Part shown: piece after piece, positions 35,345 through 46,944 of the stretch
How positions within the stretch are numbered: the first letter of the stretch is position 1
Layout: every line of letters starts with the position of its first letter
Assembly: GCA_009739215.1 (NCBI GenBank)
Contig: VSJF01000001.1
Location: 868,001 to 932,000, forward strand
Direction of reading: 5' to 3'
Length of the DNA stretch: 64,000 bases
DNA from: Floccularia luteovirens
Taxonomy: Eukaryota; Basidiomycota; Agaricomycetes; Agaricales; Squamanitaceae
Made by a program: the position numbers and the translations under genes
The notes under the pieces: model-generated
What the model was told of the DNA's origin: nothing
The model's input: only the letters and a program-made list of their open reading frames with translations
The model's database searches: none

Positions 35345-35589
35345 TTTATGTAGTAGAGAAGATAGAAGAATTAGATAACAAGATGGATGTAAAGGAGAAC
35401 AGCGAGCGTAAAGACCTCGCTGAGCGTTGCTCAGAGTTAGTCCTGTGGCTGTTGCCGCATGGCAATATCAGTCACGTGTTAAACGCGATGGTGAAGTTGG
35501 ACTCAGATTTCTTCTCGTCCGACGAGCTCATTGTCGCGTCGCGTTTGTTTCAACGTTACTTTCATTATAGTCTCACTTTCAAATTACAT

Positions 35590-37159
35590 CTACCACCCCT
35601 TCCATGGTACCCAGATGTCGACGACCTTTATGCCACCCTCGACACCCTTATCCACAATATAATACCAGGGATATGCCTGCACATGATAGGGTCATTTTCA
35701 AGACGTGATCGATGACACAAGGTTACTTACAGCGGCTATAAGACAGGCATGTTGACCAATAATTTCCACAACCGTTCCTAGCTGTAACGTCTCCGTATTT
35801 CTACCACCAGCTGGAGTCAGGATACCGTGTTCTTGTGATATCCTACTCAACACCCATGGTTTACCAATAACCTGACCATATCCTTCTATTGGTCCAGTGT
35901 CTTTACTAAAAGCAATAGCCCCTGCATCTATCATCGCTTCGTCTCCTCCGTTCTTACCCCTTCCAGGGTAATATGAGATAACGGTCCCCAGCACTTTTTG
36001 GGAAATCTGACCCGAGTCAATCAAGCCCGTATTTTGCTGCTGTAAATCAAGCATGGGATAATTTCCTTCGAACACAATTGACAATGATTCTTCTCATGAC
36101 AGAGGATAACACACCTGCATGAAGCTCCAATTGGCCATGAAGTATTCTTTCTAGTATTGTTCGAGTCGCCGCGCTCGCTGCATGAGCAGTTGGGGTCGAT
36201 CCAACAGACAGTACGAATGGTTGTGTGTGTACATTTGCAAATGGCGATTGGGGTAGCTCCAGAAGTGCAATGGATGCTGCTCTATTCACCATATCCACTT
36301 CTGCGGATAAAAAGTCGGATGCTTCGGTTATCGATGTTGACGCATAGGAGTTTCCAGCATGTCCATAGAAGCCATGTAGTGTGACCGCGTGCGACTTCAG
36401 GATTACGGACAGTAAAGTCCTGAAATTTTGTGATTCTGGGGAAACACCGGCACGACTGGATACAATACACGTCACACTCAAATCCATGAAATCAAAGCTA
36501 TCAAGAGCTACTTACTTCTGCCCGCCATTGATCTTCACAAATATGGACCATCTTCTGGGCACCTCACGACGGCTTTCGAAGTCTTCCAGGAAACGAATTT
36601 GGTTCGGATGGTCAACTATTAGGCGAACAATCCCTCCTTGTTGTGCAATCTCCTCCCACAGATCCGATAAATCTGCAACTTTGTTGATAGCGACGGGCAA
36701 TCCATATAATATCTAGTGGTAAGAAAAAGGTCAATGACTCTACGCTCAACCAGCAGTAAAGCAAATAACATCTTTGACTGTCGAGTCAGCCACCAGGCCA
36801 GCCTGAACAACTTCCCATGCTTCCATGATAGTTGATACAACCACTGAATGGGATGTGCCCTCATCTGAAACTAACTGGAGTCTTGTGCCTTCCACCGTCT
36901 TTACTGGTGTCAGTAGGCTTATTTTCAATATATGGATGTCCACAACCTTATGTGTTTTAAGATGTGCCCGAAATGTAGCCCCCCAATCCTTGGATGTTTT
37001 ATGCATTTTGGCGCAATTTCGGGCAAAGAGGTGACGGTCAATGACCATTGCAGGAGTTCTTAGTGTCTCCGTTGACTTGCCCAGGAACTCATTGAGTAAA
37101 TCAGCTTTGTTCGGTTTGTTGAGAAACGCGTAAGGAGTTTTTGTCTGTACCAAGGACAT
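35590..37159 (-). CDS. DSD1: D-serine dehydratase (PLP and zinc dependent)
   Basis: The start MSLVQTKTPYAFLNKPNK is followed by LRTPAMVIDRHLFARNCAKM and FRAHLKTHKTVEGT, where Lys of LKTHK is the expected PLP lysine of the alanine-racemase-like fold. WSIFVKINGGQKSRAGVSPES, FYGHAGNSYAS, VLSVGSTPTAH and YYPGRGKNGGDEAMIDAGAIAFSKD continue the family pattern. The end, VVEIIGQHACLIAAAYPWYYIVD...VDIWVPWKGW, carries the His-x-Cys zinc ligands known for eukaryotic D-serine dehydratase; the last intron follows GCT before the AYPWYY exon. The reaction is D-serine to pyruvate and ammonia by way of 2-aminoacrylate. It lies 300 bp downstream of a RidA gene in the same direction. D-threo-3-hydroxyaspartate dehydratase or D-threonine aldolase are less likely alternatives. 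Confidence 0.9.
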
Positions 37160-37458
37160 GAGTGAACTCGTTAAGTGGTGTTGTGGGATATGATTGTATC
37201 TATCTATTCATCTTTATGGTCCGCACCGCAAGTTCCGTTGGTCCAAGTTGTACCCGCCATTGTTACATAATATATATACGACTGTTCTAAAAATGCCAGC
37301 TTAGAGAAGCTTGTATAACGGTGTGCCGTGTTTGCACACTATCATGATAAGAATGCACATGGCAAAGGTTACATTTGCATGTATATTTTATTAATGTAGC
37401 CGAGCACATCAGTGGCAGTCGTTATTCTCCTCCGATTTCAATCCATTTCAAATTGGAA

Positions 37459-38015
37459 TTAAACCGCTGCGATAGCTTCTATTTCGACATCAACATCATT
37501 TGGCAGTTTTGCGGCTTGAATGCACGTCCGCGCAGGTTTTGGCGTTGGAAGCAACTGAAAAGCTAGTGAGACATACTGATTATATGGATCATAAAAAGAT
37601 GCAAATGCTACCTTCTCATATACTTCATTCATGGCAGCAAAGTTGTCCATGTCCTTAAGGTATACGTTTACTTTCACAACTTTTTCCCAAGAAGAACCCG
37701 CAGCTTTTAAAACGTTCGTAAGGTTGGAGATGCATTGGGTCTAGAAAAATCAACTGAATGATGTCCTGTATATAATCGAAATATTCTGACATACAGTATG
37801 TTCTCGGATACCTCCACTAACAATATTTCCTGAGATATCCACTGGTACTTGCCCACTCAAAAATATTAAGCCAGGGACTTTTGTTGCATGAGCTATGTGC
37901 ATTTTAAAGAATCTCATTCAGTGTACTTTCTTTGCGATGAGGGTGTGAGGCATAACTTACACAAAATGTGTGGATAGGAAGGGTTCTCGCTGGAGTTGAT
38001 TTTCTCTACGGACAT
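37459..38015 (-). CDS. RidA/YjgF enamine-imine deaminase
   Basis: Start MSVEKINSSENPSYPH at 38015, exon 1 complement(37961-38015), then HATKVPGLIFLSGQVPVDISGN, IREHTTQCISNLTNVLKAAG, VVKVNVYLKDMDNFAAMNEVYEK and, across an intron ending CTTTTCAG, LLPTPKPARTCIQAAKLPNDVDVEIEAIAAV. The Arg in PARTC and the Glu in DVEIE are the residues that hold and activate substrate in RidA. These proteins hydrolyse 2-aminoacrylate and related enamines made by PLP dehydratases, protecting other PLP enzymes. Its neighbour, D-serine dehydratase, makes that very intermediate. No mitochondrial presequence is seen. Divergent from the transporter at 38344. Confidence 0.93.
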
Positions 38016-38343
38016 TTATGCTCAAGAGTTGATGATCGATAAAGTAGACGTCCAGACTTGACTTGTGAATTTTGTCTTTAAAAGCCGTGTTAACCTTAAG
38101 CTGCAGCTACATAGTAGCATACCATATGACCCCGGGAAACGGACCGGCAGTCAGTCGGTCATATGGAGTATGGAGTCGGATAAGTAGCGAAGGATTCGGT
38201 CAGTGATTGTTTCTTTCGGTTAATTTCGAAGCTGCCGTGCAAAGGCAGCCTTTAAGAAGCTGATTAAAATCTGCTAATGAGGAGATATAGCATGAACCTT
38301 GCGGAGCCATCTCCCCGCATTTCTAACCACCTACGGCGTGAAA
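38016..38343. promoter_or_regulatory. Shared promoter region of RidA and transporter genes
   Basis: 328 bp between two divergent start codons. It holds the inverted repeat described separately at 38122-38166. No coding signal. Confidence 0.6.
38122..38166. promoter_or_regulatory. Inverted repeat CCATATGACC / GGTCATATGG
   Basis: Perfect 10-bp arms at 38122-38131 and 38157-38166 with a 25-bp GC-rich centre containing CCCGGG and CGGACCGGCAGTC. It sits near the middle of the divergent promoter. CGG triplets in a palindrome suit binding by a Zn2Cys6 regulator dimer; that role is inference. Confidence 0.5.
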
Positions 38344-40925
38344 ATGGGACCCAACTTCAGTCCTACACTTGAGAATCTACCAGAGATGTCGAAGGCTGAC
38401 ATCTCGGACCAGGATATCAATTCTTCTGTACCCGTGAAAGTAGATTTCGACTCGCGTGAAGAGCGACGCTTGCTGTGGAAATTCGATCTCTGCCTCCTTC
38501 CCCCTCTGACGTTCATGTAAGAATAAGCTTGCAATGCCTGTCGCTGGAGTAGAACTGACACTGGTACCCCTCATTACAATTCAGGTTAGTTGTGTTTTGA
38601 ATACAGTATGCTAGGAAAAACTGTTGTACTGAGCTTATATTAGGTATCTCTGTAATGCTTTGGATAAGGGGAATGTCGGAAATGCGAAGACTGATGGCTG
38701 GGACAAGGTAACTGAATTCATATATCATTTTTGAACTTACTAATAATCTGATTTTAGGACATCAGTCTCACTGGGAACCAGGCAAGATATCAATATCGCA
38801 TTTCTTAATTTTGTCTAATTTTGGACAATGCAAAGTACTATCTACTGGTTATGATATTTTACGTGAGCGAGCTTATTCCAACTCGTTAATTATTTGCTAA
38901 TTCGTTCTCCTTCCAGGTGCCTTTTTGTTTGTAAGCTCGTTCAGCTTTTGCCATTAATTGTACATATAATTGACCGAATTCTGAAGGTTTGGGACGCCAA
39001 TATCTCTGTTCGTCAAGCGCTTTTCTGCTGCTCGGGTCCTGCCACTTATGATGATTGGTTTTGTGCGTACAATTTTGTACAGTTTACATGTGACTGACCA
39101 CATATTTTCAGGGCTCTATGTTGGTGACTTGGCAATAATAACATAACCGAATTCTTACATTTGTTTATGTACTGGAAAGGTCGCTCCTTGCTGGCGCAGC
39201 AAAGAATTTTTCCCGTATGTTCCTACACTTGCATGAAAACTCCATCAGTTTAATATATACTTCAGAGATTTTTGCCATCAGGTTTTTCTTAGGAATATTC
39301 GAAGCTCCCATGCTACCGGGCGTTGTGTTTTATTTGTCAACATTTTATAAAAGAGACGAGTTGGCTTCAAGGATTGGCCTTTTCTACGGTATGACTAATT
39401 GGCTTTAATGTTCTTCTATACTTAATCAGATTGATAATAGCGGCGGCCTCCATCGCTGGAGCGTTTTCTGGTACGGAATGTCATCTAGTATTGTATACTT
39501 ACTTGACCAGAAATGCATGCAAATAGGACTTATTGCATTCGGTGTATTTCATTTAAAAAACACTAAATTTCACTCCTGGCAGTATCTATTCTGGATTGAA
39601 GGTACGTAGCTGTGGATAATTGACTAGTCAAGTCAGAACATATGTATAAACAGGTGCTGGGACCGTTTTCTTCGCTACTTTTGCTTGGTTCTGGCTTCCG
39701 AGGTCTCCTTCAACGTGGAAGTTTCTGAATGATCATGAGAAGGAGATGGCCAGAGCCCGGATCCTCGCTGACTCATCGGTAACTGTTGACGAAACTCTTG
39801 ATATTCGCGACGCTTTCCGCCCGTTCCAGGATCCAATGTATTGGTAAGTATGAATGACATGAGTCTCAGTTCATCAGTAAGTAATCCGTTCGCAGGATAT
39901 GGGCACTCATCAGTCTGTCGTTCGGAGTTCCTTTGGCAAGTGTAAACAATTTCCTTCCGCAAATCGTGGCCAGTCTCGGATATTCAACAATCAGAACCAA
40001 TTTATTGACCGTAGCTCCAAACATAGTTGGAACAGTAGTTCTGCTTCTTCTAACATTCTCTTCAGACTACTTCCGGGAGCGATCTATTCACATGTACGTG
40101 AGCCATCCGGATGACCTATAGAAAGTTCATTCATTCATTTTCAATAGTTGTATTCCTTTGGCCATAGCACTTGTTGGCTTCATCGTTCTAGGATCAATAG
40201 ACGTTACTATACATCGCCAGGTTGCATATTTTGCATGTTTTCTGTTAACCGCAGGGGTAAGTAAAGACTGGAAAGCAATTATGACGTTTGAGAAATAATC
40301 CACTTTTAGGCCTTTGCACCGTCTGTTCTCGTGAGCACATGGTTAGTAAGATGTTTAGATCAATATGGATAAAGTATTGAAACCGCGAGCAGGTACTCCA
40401 ACAATACACCAAGTGAATCAAGACGGGCCGTCGTTGCTGCCGTAATGGGTGAGTTGTAATTCATCCTTCGTATCATTACACCTCATCAGTGTTTCAGTTG
40501 CTATCGCAAACTCCTCGGGATTGATTTCTACCAATGTATTCAGGGCTCAAGACGAACCGAAATACATTCCAGGTGAGCATTTAGCACTGTCACTTCTGAA
40601 AGCGATAGAGACTGACTTACAGACAGCGCTCGCAACATCTGGTTTGTACCCCTCTTTTTAATGCCCACACGTTGGATTGAGATGTGTTTATAGCGGCGTT
40701 TGGTGGGTTTTGCTTGGTTTTAGTCGCTTCGTAAGTTGCGGATGGTGGTTTATCATGTGGCTTACAATCAACTCCTATTGTTTCCCATCTAGGACTGGCA
40801 TATATATGAGAGTGGAAAATCGCAAAAGGAACAAAGCACAAGGGGTGGATATCACAGCTGCAGATGTAGAAACAGAAGCTTTGAAGGAAGGACCTCGATC
40901 CCCCTATTTTCGGTACATGTATTAG
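38344..40925 (+). CDS. Major facilitator permease, anion:cation symporter (allantoate/Dal5) type
   Basis: About 15 exons. After a hydrophilic head with DSREERRLLWKFDLCLLPPLTFMYLCNALDKGNVGNA, typical of fungal ACS permeases, come VPFCLFGTPISLFVKRFSAARVLP, EIFAIRFFLG-type sequence (QIFAIRFFLGIFEAPMLPG), ASIAGAFSGLIAFGVF, YLFWIEGAGTVFFATFAWFWLPRSP, WIWALISLSFGVPLASVN and RRAVVAAVMVAIANSSGLIST, ending RSPYFRYMY. Twelve helices are accounted for. The splices at ATG|CTCCTT (SMSLLAGAAKNF) and before VAIANSS were fixed by frame. The family carries organic anions such as allantoate, nicotinate, biotin, pantothenate or dipeptides across the plasma membrane; the substrate here is unknown. It shares a promoter region with RidA. 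Confidence 0.88.
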
Positions 40926-41376
40926 TACACTTCTAAGACCAAGCTTAAAGTCAGTTATGCAAATAAATCTGTACTACCTAGTTTTCAATTAGCAAATTAA
41001 ATGGCGGAAGAGCCAGAATGATACCTCTGGCCAAGGATTCAAATGTCATTATCTTACAAAATTCATGTTTCACGTCTTGATGATCGCAAACAAGCGGACG
41101 TTATTCATTCTCCAGGCGAATTTGTCTAACCAGAAAAGTTATTTGAGGACAAGAGCAACGACATAAGGTTCAAGAAACATCAATTGTAACCTGCCTATAA
41201 GCTTGATCCGTTCCTGGCGATAACTCGGAAGGAGACAAACCTGTATGGTACAGATTGAGAGGTGAAAATCGAGAAAGAGAAATAAGGAGCAGTCAAACGA
41301 ATTGAGAATGTCCTGTTTGTCAAAATTGGAGTTTAGCACCAAATTACGCCTAACAGTCCGATATTCGCCTATTCTT
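40926..41376. other. Convergent 3' intergenic region
   Basis: 451 bp between the transporter stop and the splicing-factor stop. No conserved coding frame seen. Confidence 0.4.
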
Positions 41377-43698
41377 TCATTTCCTACTGTGAGCTTGCAT
41401 GATAGCATCAGAAATAAAGGTCGCAGTAACTTGCTTCCCGCCAAACCAGCGACCGTTCAAGCCCTGGACTGCTTTTTTCGCTGATTCAATAGTGTCAAAC
41501 TTCATATATACTTCTCCCTGAAAGTTATTGTAAGCAAAATACTCGGAAGAGACCGTAATTATTAAATATACCTGAGTTTCCCTTTCGACTGTAATCGCTT
41601 CAACTGTTCCATACTTCCCTTCGCATTCGCCTTTGACATCCTCAGCAAGGTCCTTGTCCCAGTCACGTTCTGTTTCTCTGTAAAGTTATCAGAATTTGAC
41701 AGAGAAAAAAACTACAATAGCCACACTTACTCTTCAGGATCAAACATATTTTTCAAAAGGATCGAACGAGATTGCATAGCTTGAGGAATGTTAGGCCGTG
41801 AACTATAAATTGAAATTTGAACATAAGGTAGGCAAGAATATTGGGAAAAATGCTTACACTGGCTCTGGTATGCTGGGAGCAACGTCCATCCTAGCAAGTT
41901 TCTGCATTAGCGCTTGACGAGATGCAGCGTTCAAGTTACCACCTATTTATGAACTTTAACATGGTGAGGAAACGAGTCTGGAAGAGAGGTAACTACCGCC
42001 TGCTTCATCCAAGGAATCTTGCTGAGTGTAGCGAGCTGTTCCTTTTTCATGGACCGTATTTACACGTAGCTATCGTTTGATTGATATAAAGTTTTAAAAT
42101 TGGATTTAATTTGAAAAAAACGCACTGTTCGACCAGCTAATTCAAAGCCCTCCATCTGTTCAAGCGCCATCCTGGCATCTTCAGCTCTCTTATACCTGAA
42201 AGCGTTATTAGTTCACGCCAAAAACCAATTGCATCCACATACTGAACAAAAGCATAGCCTTTGCTGCGACCTGTCATAGGATCCCTGTGCAAATCTACGA
42301 ACTCGAGCTCCCCAAATGGTTCGAATACCTGTTTAATATCTGATTCTGTAAGATTGAAATGCAAGGATCCAACATATAACCTGTTGTTCGGCGTAAGTAA
42401 TCTGGTCGTTTGAAAACTGAAGAACACACTGCATTGCGCCATGCGGAGCGTTAACTCCAGGCGGCAAATTCAGACTCCTACAGGAAACGCTAAATAGACG
42501 GATATATTAATTGAAGGAAATCTCGCACCCATCACCAGGATGTAACTTGTTCCTTTCCGATTCGGTGAGCTGCACCATAATAGGCAGACCCATGACGACT
42601 GTGCCCGAGAGTGCTAGAGCCTTTTCCACCAGGTCAATGGATCGGAACTCCACATAACCAATTCTATAACAGTGTTATTACCCCGCACAGGAGACCCTGA
42701 ACGATCAACTTACCCCTTGGACCTTCGCGACAATCTATCTGTCACGATACGTGAGTCCATAACAGTACCATCTCCAAGCTTATCCTCGAAAAAGTAACCC
42801 AAGTCTCGTGCAGTGAGACGTGCAGCCAGCTGTGAAACAAAAACAGACCGTGCTTCAGAATCGTCTTCTTTGGGTTCATCAGGATTATAAGGTTCGTCGG
42901 GAGGAGCTTCATAAACTGGTGATGCTCTCCTGTAATTACTTCAGTACACAGCTAACATAGAACGAAGTGACAACGAACCTCATGACGGGCGGCAAAGGAG
43001 GAGGGCTCCGACGTTCTGCGGAATCATCCCTTGGACGTCGGCTACCTCTGCGATTGTGCTCCCTCCTGTACCGAGGGGGATCGTCAAATTCATCTCGAGG
43101 ATCCAGAGGAGGTCTCTCTCCGTTCCTTCTCTCCCTCGAACGGTCATGGCGAGGACTGTCAAGTGGTGGGGGCGGAGGTAAACCTGCTGGTGGAGGGGGC
43201 GGATACTCATCGTCACCTACATCCGATCTTTTCCTTTTGGAGTCGTGCTCAGAAGGTTCATCTGGTTCATTTCCTCTTTTACGCCTCCGGTCTCTGTCCC
43301 TGTCTTCACGTTCTCTGTCTCGATCACGGTCCCTATGGCTGTGACGACTGTCAGCCCTTTCATGCGTTCTACTGCTCCTATGAGATCTATCATCCCTTTC
43401 TCGTCGACGGTCTCTGTCTCTGTCCCTTTCTCTGTGCCTCTCACGCGAACGATCTCTGTCACGATACATTTTGTCACTTCCACGGTCTCGACTGCGACTC
43501 CTCCGTTTTCTGTCATCTTGGTCTCCCCTGTGGCGACGTTCTTTTCTATCTCTCTCCCTGGACAACGAGCGATGCGACCTTTTGGTACGCATAGTGTCGG
43601 TTGAGTGGTTGCGAGATCTGACATTAGGTGTTAATAACAACAACACACAAGAACATTTCTACATACGAGCGGTGATTCGGCGACTTATCGACATCCAT
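41377..43698 (-). CDS. rsd1: RS-domain splicing factor with RRM domains (RBM39/Rsd1/CAPER-like)
   Basis: The start MDVDKSPNHRSSRNHSTDTM leads into about 130 residues of Arg/Ser/Asp/Glu repeats (RDRDRDRRRERDDRSHRSSR), then a Pro-rich link (PPPPPAGLPPPPPLD). RRM1 starts ARSVFVSQLAARLTARDLGYFF and includes GIGYVEFRSIDLVEKAL; RRM2 is LYVGSLHFNLTESDIKQVFEPFG...SKGYAFVQY; the C-terminal UHM-type RRM has SILLKNMFDPEEETERDWDKDL and GEVYMKFDTIESAKKAVQGLNGRWFGGKQV. This order is that of human RBM39 and S. pombe Rsd1, a U2AF65-related factor in 3' splice-site recognition in the nucleus. Many small exons; TGA at 41377-41379 follows AHSRK. The RS region gives long but meaningless frames on the other strand. 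Confidence 0.9.
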
Positions 43699-43918
43699 TT
43701 TATTTAGTTTGGTTTAGAACTTCAAATGTTGTTTAACAAGGACAAGTGAAGTCGAAGTGCAACAAAAATCAGCAAAATAAATAGTATTTGTTCCTATTTG
43801 GAAAAGCCCGCTGAACAAACTGACGTACACAGCTTGCTGAAATCCCAGTTTGATATGTCAACTTCAAGTTCAATTGGATACACGTACACGTTAATTTCGC
43901 TAAAGATAGTCCTAATAA

Positions 43919-45450
43919 TTACGAATATAATTCACCGAGCCTTTCACGAACTCGCTTCTCAGCTTTTAGCAGTTCAGCTTCCTCAGATCGGCGGTATAAC
44001 TCGTTCAATGGGTTTGCAGGCCCTTCCTTCTCCAAGTCTTGTTCAATCTTCGAAAATTCCTTGCAGAACTTGCCGTTTAGTACCTAGATGCGAAGTTAGT
44101 AAAGTCATACACTCTCACAGACAATGCCTACCTGATTGTGTAGAATATTTTGGAAGTGTTCTCGGGTTGATTTTCCATCTAATGCGAGTGCACCACTTAG
44201 CTGGCCAAATTGCGACACGACCGAATGGTGCTTCAACTGTATATTAAAGCGGTTAACGACACGTAATTTGGTGGCAACAATTTCTACTAACCTGCCGAAT
44301 GAAACCATCTTCAGCCGCTCGTTCGAAGACTTCTGCGGGCTCTTTTGACATCCATCTAGATAACCGACCACCAGTACATTAGCAAATACTAATCAGATTG
44401 CGGGGTTACAGAAACATACAATTCGTAACAAAGGGCTTCGTCTGAGCAGCCGGCTTCCTTGAGGACACTGAATGCTTCTCTGCATAATGACACAACTTCA
44501 TTATCTCTTCACCAAATTCTCTAGTAACTTCAGACTTACCTGAACAACATGATGATATTCGGCCACAACGCCTGTTCTGTACGTTCGCTCATTTAGTATG
44601 GAGAGCATTCCAAGTGATCATACCACACACCTGCAAACAGGTCCATAGCGGTTTCCTCCCTTGCAGATGACGCGATTGCACCTGCTTTAGTTGCGCCGAT
44701 AGCGCGTGAAAGAGCCAATGCCACCGACATACCACCACCAGTCCCATCCTGTTCGACAGACACAAAACAGGGGAAACCTTTTCCTTTCTGGTACAAAGTC
44801 CGAACTGAATGGCCGATCATTCTACAAAAGATATCAGACCGCCGTCCCAACAAAACCTTGGTAAAGATTTAAATATTTATATCTAACCTTGGAGCAACCA
44901 TGACCACATCTTGTTTAGCACTGAAATTAAGTAGCTTGTAGAAAACGTTATAGCCACTAGCGATCACGACTGTAGCTGTTTCCTTCAACTTGGGTGCAAA
45001 TTCTTCATTGAAAACTCGAGGTTGCACCTGATCTGGGATCAGCAAGAAGAGAACTGAAACATGGTAAGGATCGAGCTTGGACATTTGTCAAATTCAAAGG
45101 ATCTACCATCAGCCACCGAAGCTGCTTTTCGGAAATCATGTTCAACATTAAAGCCCTTCGACTTCGCATCTTCGGCAAACGAGTCTTTGCGATTTGCGAT
45201 CAATATCCTGTCATTTGGTATCCCAGTGTCCCGTAAGTTCTGCGCCTGTGCAGCACCTTGATTACCGAACCTCAAGGAATGTGAATTCGAAGAAAATACG
45301 AGAACAGTGTTGGAATCACTTACCCAAGGAATACAATTAACTTGTTATCCAACACTGAAAGGTCGGCATCTGCGTCATAGTATCTGAACAAATGGATATC
45401 ATTAATAATCCTTCCTTATTTTGAGGGTCAACTCACATCTTTGCGGACAT
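43919..45450 (-). CDS. Ketol-acid reductoisomerase-like protein (divergent, no mitochondrial presequence)
   Basis: MSAKIYYDADADLSVLDNK begins the protein, then LIVFLGFGNQGAAQAQNLRD (Rossmann Gly motif, spliced at GG|G), RILIANRKDSFAEDA, VLFLLIPDQVQPRVFNEEFAPKLK, VVMVAPRMIGHSVRTLYQKGKGFPCFVSVEQD and ARALG-like RAIGATKAGAI. The second domain has REETAMDLFAEQALW (first metal-binding Asp and Glu kept). The next site differs from the usual YFExxHE: here CYELWMSKE, so the second Glu seems lost, and the usual TAEYG is SQFG. The end GPANPLNELYRRSEE is normal for the family. About 340 residues, shorter than mitochondrial Ilv5. It may be a reductase with another substrate rather than the branched-chain amino-acid enzyme. 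Divergent from the SDR gene. Confidence 0.8.
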
Positions 45451-45783
45451 CGTTGAGAGTGAAGTTCTTGAGAGAGACGGCAAGTAGTAGTTAGCGGGGC
45501 AAGTTATTGGTAATTGTATTTTGTTTTATCGACCTCTTTAACTTCATTTGTCCTGCCGGAAATTGGACTGGGAATCTCATACCGATATTCAGATTTGAAG
45601 AAGACCGTGACACTCTCATGTGAATGAGTGTGAATGTGGAGTGTTGATTTAGATTCACATCCCTGCAACCGGCCCGTTTTCTTGCGACATGCTTCTCATT
45701 CGTTATGAAATTTCCATATATCTATTCGAAGGATCTAACAGACGCTACTGTATTACAACCTTCTTCTTTTCCTTTCATAGTCC
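45451..45783. promoter_or_regulatory. Shared promoter of reductoisomerase-like and SDR genes
   Basis: 333 bp between divergent starts. TGTGAAT occurs directly repeated at 45619-45625 and 45629-45635, and inverted as ATTCACA at 45653-45659, a possible regulator site cluster. No coding signal. Confidence 0.5.
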
Positions 45784-46844
45784 ATGTCTCTGGTTTCCAA
45801 TAAAATTGTCTGCATCACAGGTTCTTCCAGAGGAATAGGGCGTGCATGGTGAGTCTCGCCAGGTTATGGATTAGTATTCGACCGATAGTTTTCTCTAAAT
45901 ACTTAAACTAGCGCACTGGAGTTCGCCAAGCATGGTGCTTCAGGTTTAATTCTACATTATCTTGGGGATGAAGAAACAGAGACGGAAATCCAGTTATTAA
46001 AAAAGGAGATCGAGGGTCAAAATGCCAAAGTGATAATCGTACCAGGTGATATGGCAGATCCAGAAACATCCGCAAAAGTATGTTCGGATGGACCATTTCG
46101 GTTCGGGCACAGCCCAACGAGTTTGTTTTCGCCATAGATCGTGAAACAAGGGACTAGTGCATTTGGACGAATAGATGTGCTGGTATCAAATGCTGGAATT
46201 TGCCCATTTGCAGAGTTTTTGACGATGCCACACGCGACTTGGGAACGAACTCGTCGAGTCAATTTGGATGGATCATTTTATATTGTTCAAGGTTTGACAA
46301 CTTATTCTTGTTATCATTGGATATTTTAGGACATGTCATGCAGCGGTAGCTCAACAAATGAAGGCGCAGGTTCCTCAGGGAGGTTCCATCACCGGGATCT
46401 CCTCGATTTCGGCACTTGTTGGAGGAGAGTTGCAATGGTTTGTGCCATGCAGAATTCGTGATATCCGTCTGACGGGGTTGTGTAGCCATTATACTCCTAC
46501 CAAGGCAGGTATTTTATCATTGATGCAAAGTTGTGCTGTGGCATTGGGAAAACACGGTATACGTGCAAACGCAGTCCTTCCTGGTACCATCGCGACAGAT
46601 ATAAACAAAGAGGACTTATCCGATGTCGCGAAACGTGACTACATGATCAACAGAACAGCGCTGGGTAGGCTTGGGAGTGCGTATCCACTACAATGTCGAA
46701 AAGTTATTTTTTTCATCAATGGAAAATCTTTCAGCGCCAGAAGATATCGCAGGACCTGTCGTTTTTCTTGCAAGCGATCTGGCGAAATATGTAACGGGAG
46801 CATCCCTCCTAGTAGATGGTGGTTTGTTTGTAAATTTACAGTAA
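45784..46844 (+). CDS. Short-chain dehydrogenase, L-rhamnose 1-dehydrogenase-like
   Basis: MSLVSNKIVCITGSSRGIGRACALEFAKHGA carries the TGxxxGIG cofactor motif. DVLVSNAGICPF is the NAG motif; SITGISSISALVGG followed across an intron by CHYTPTKAGILSLMQS gives catalytic Ser, Tyr and Lys (YxxxK). The end, DIAGPVVFLASDLAKYVTGASLLVDGGLFVNLQ, and the block GISSISALVGG closely resemble fungal L-rhamnose 1-dehydrogenase (LRA1/RHA1), the first enzyme of non-phosphorylating L-rhamnose breakdown to pyruvate and lactaldehyde. Other family members act on other sugars or keto groups, so the substrate is an inference. About six exons; the intron at the LG(G/A) junction uses donor GTGCGT near 46679. No other rhamnose-pathway gene is seen in the window. 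Confidence 0.85.
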
Positions 46845-46944
46845 TAAACCAAGTATGTATAACAATGGTTTGCCTACAAGGGGAAAGAAGAGTCTATTAT
46901 GGGAACAGCGGCCCGCGAGTTAAGTGAAAGGCGAATGACAAAAG

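Noticed and set aside
35383..35715. Open frame on the + strand between the Rab4 and D-serine dehydratase genes
   Set aside because: It runs antisense to the last exon of D-serine dehydratase (ending VDIWVPWKGW) and has no recognisable domain.
42967..43604. Long + strand frames opposite the splicing-factor gene
   Set aside because: They are shadows of the repetitive RS/RD codons on the other strand; the minus-strand frame continues into clear RRM domains.
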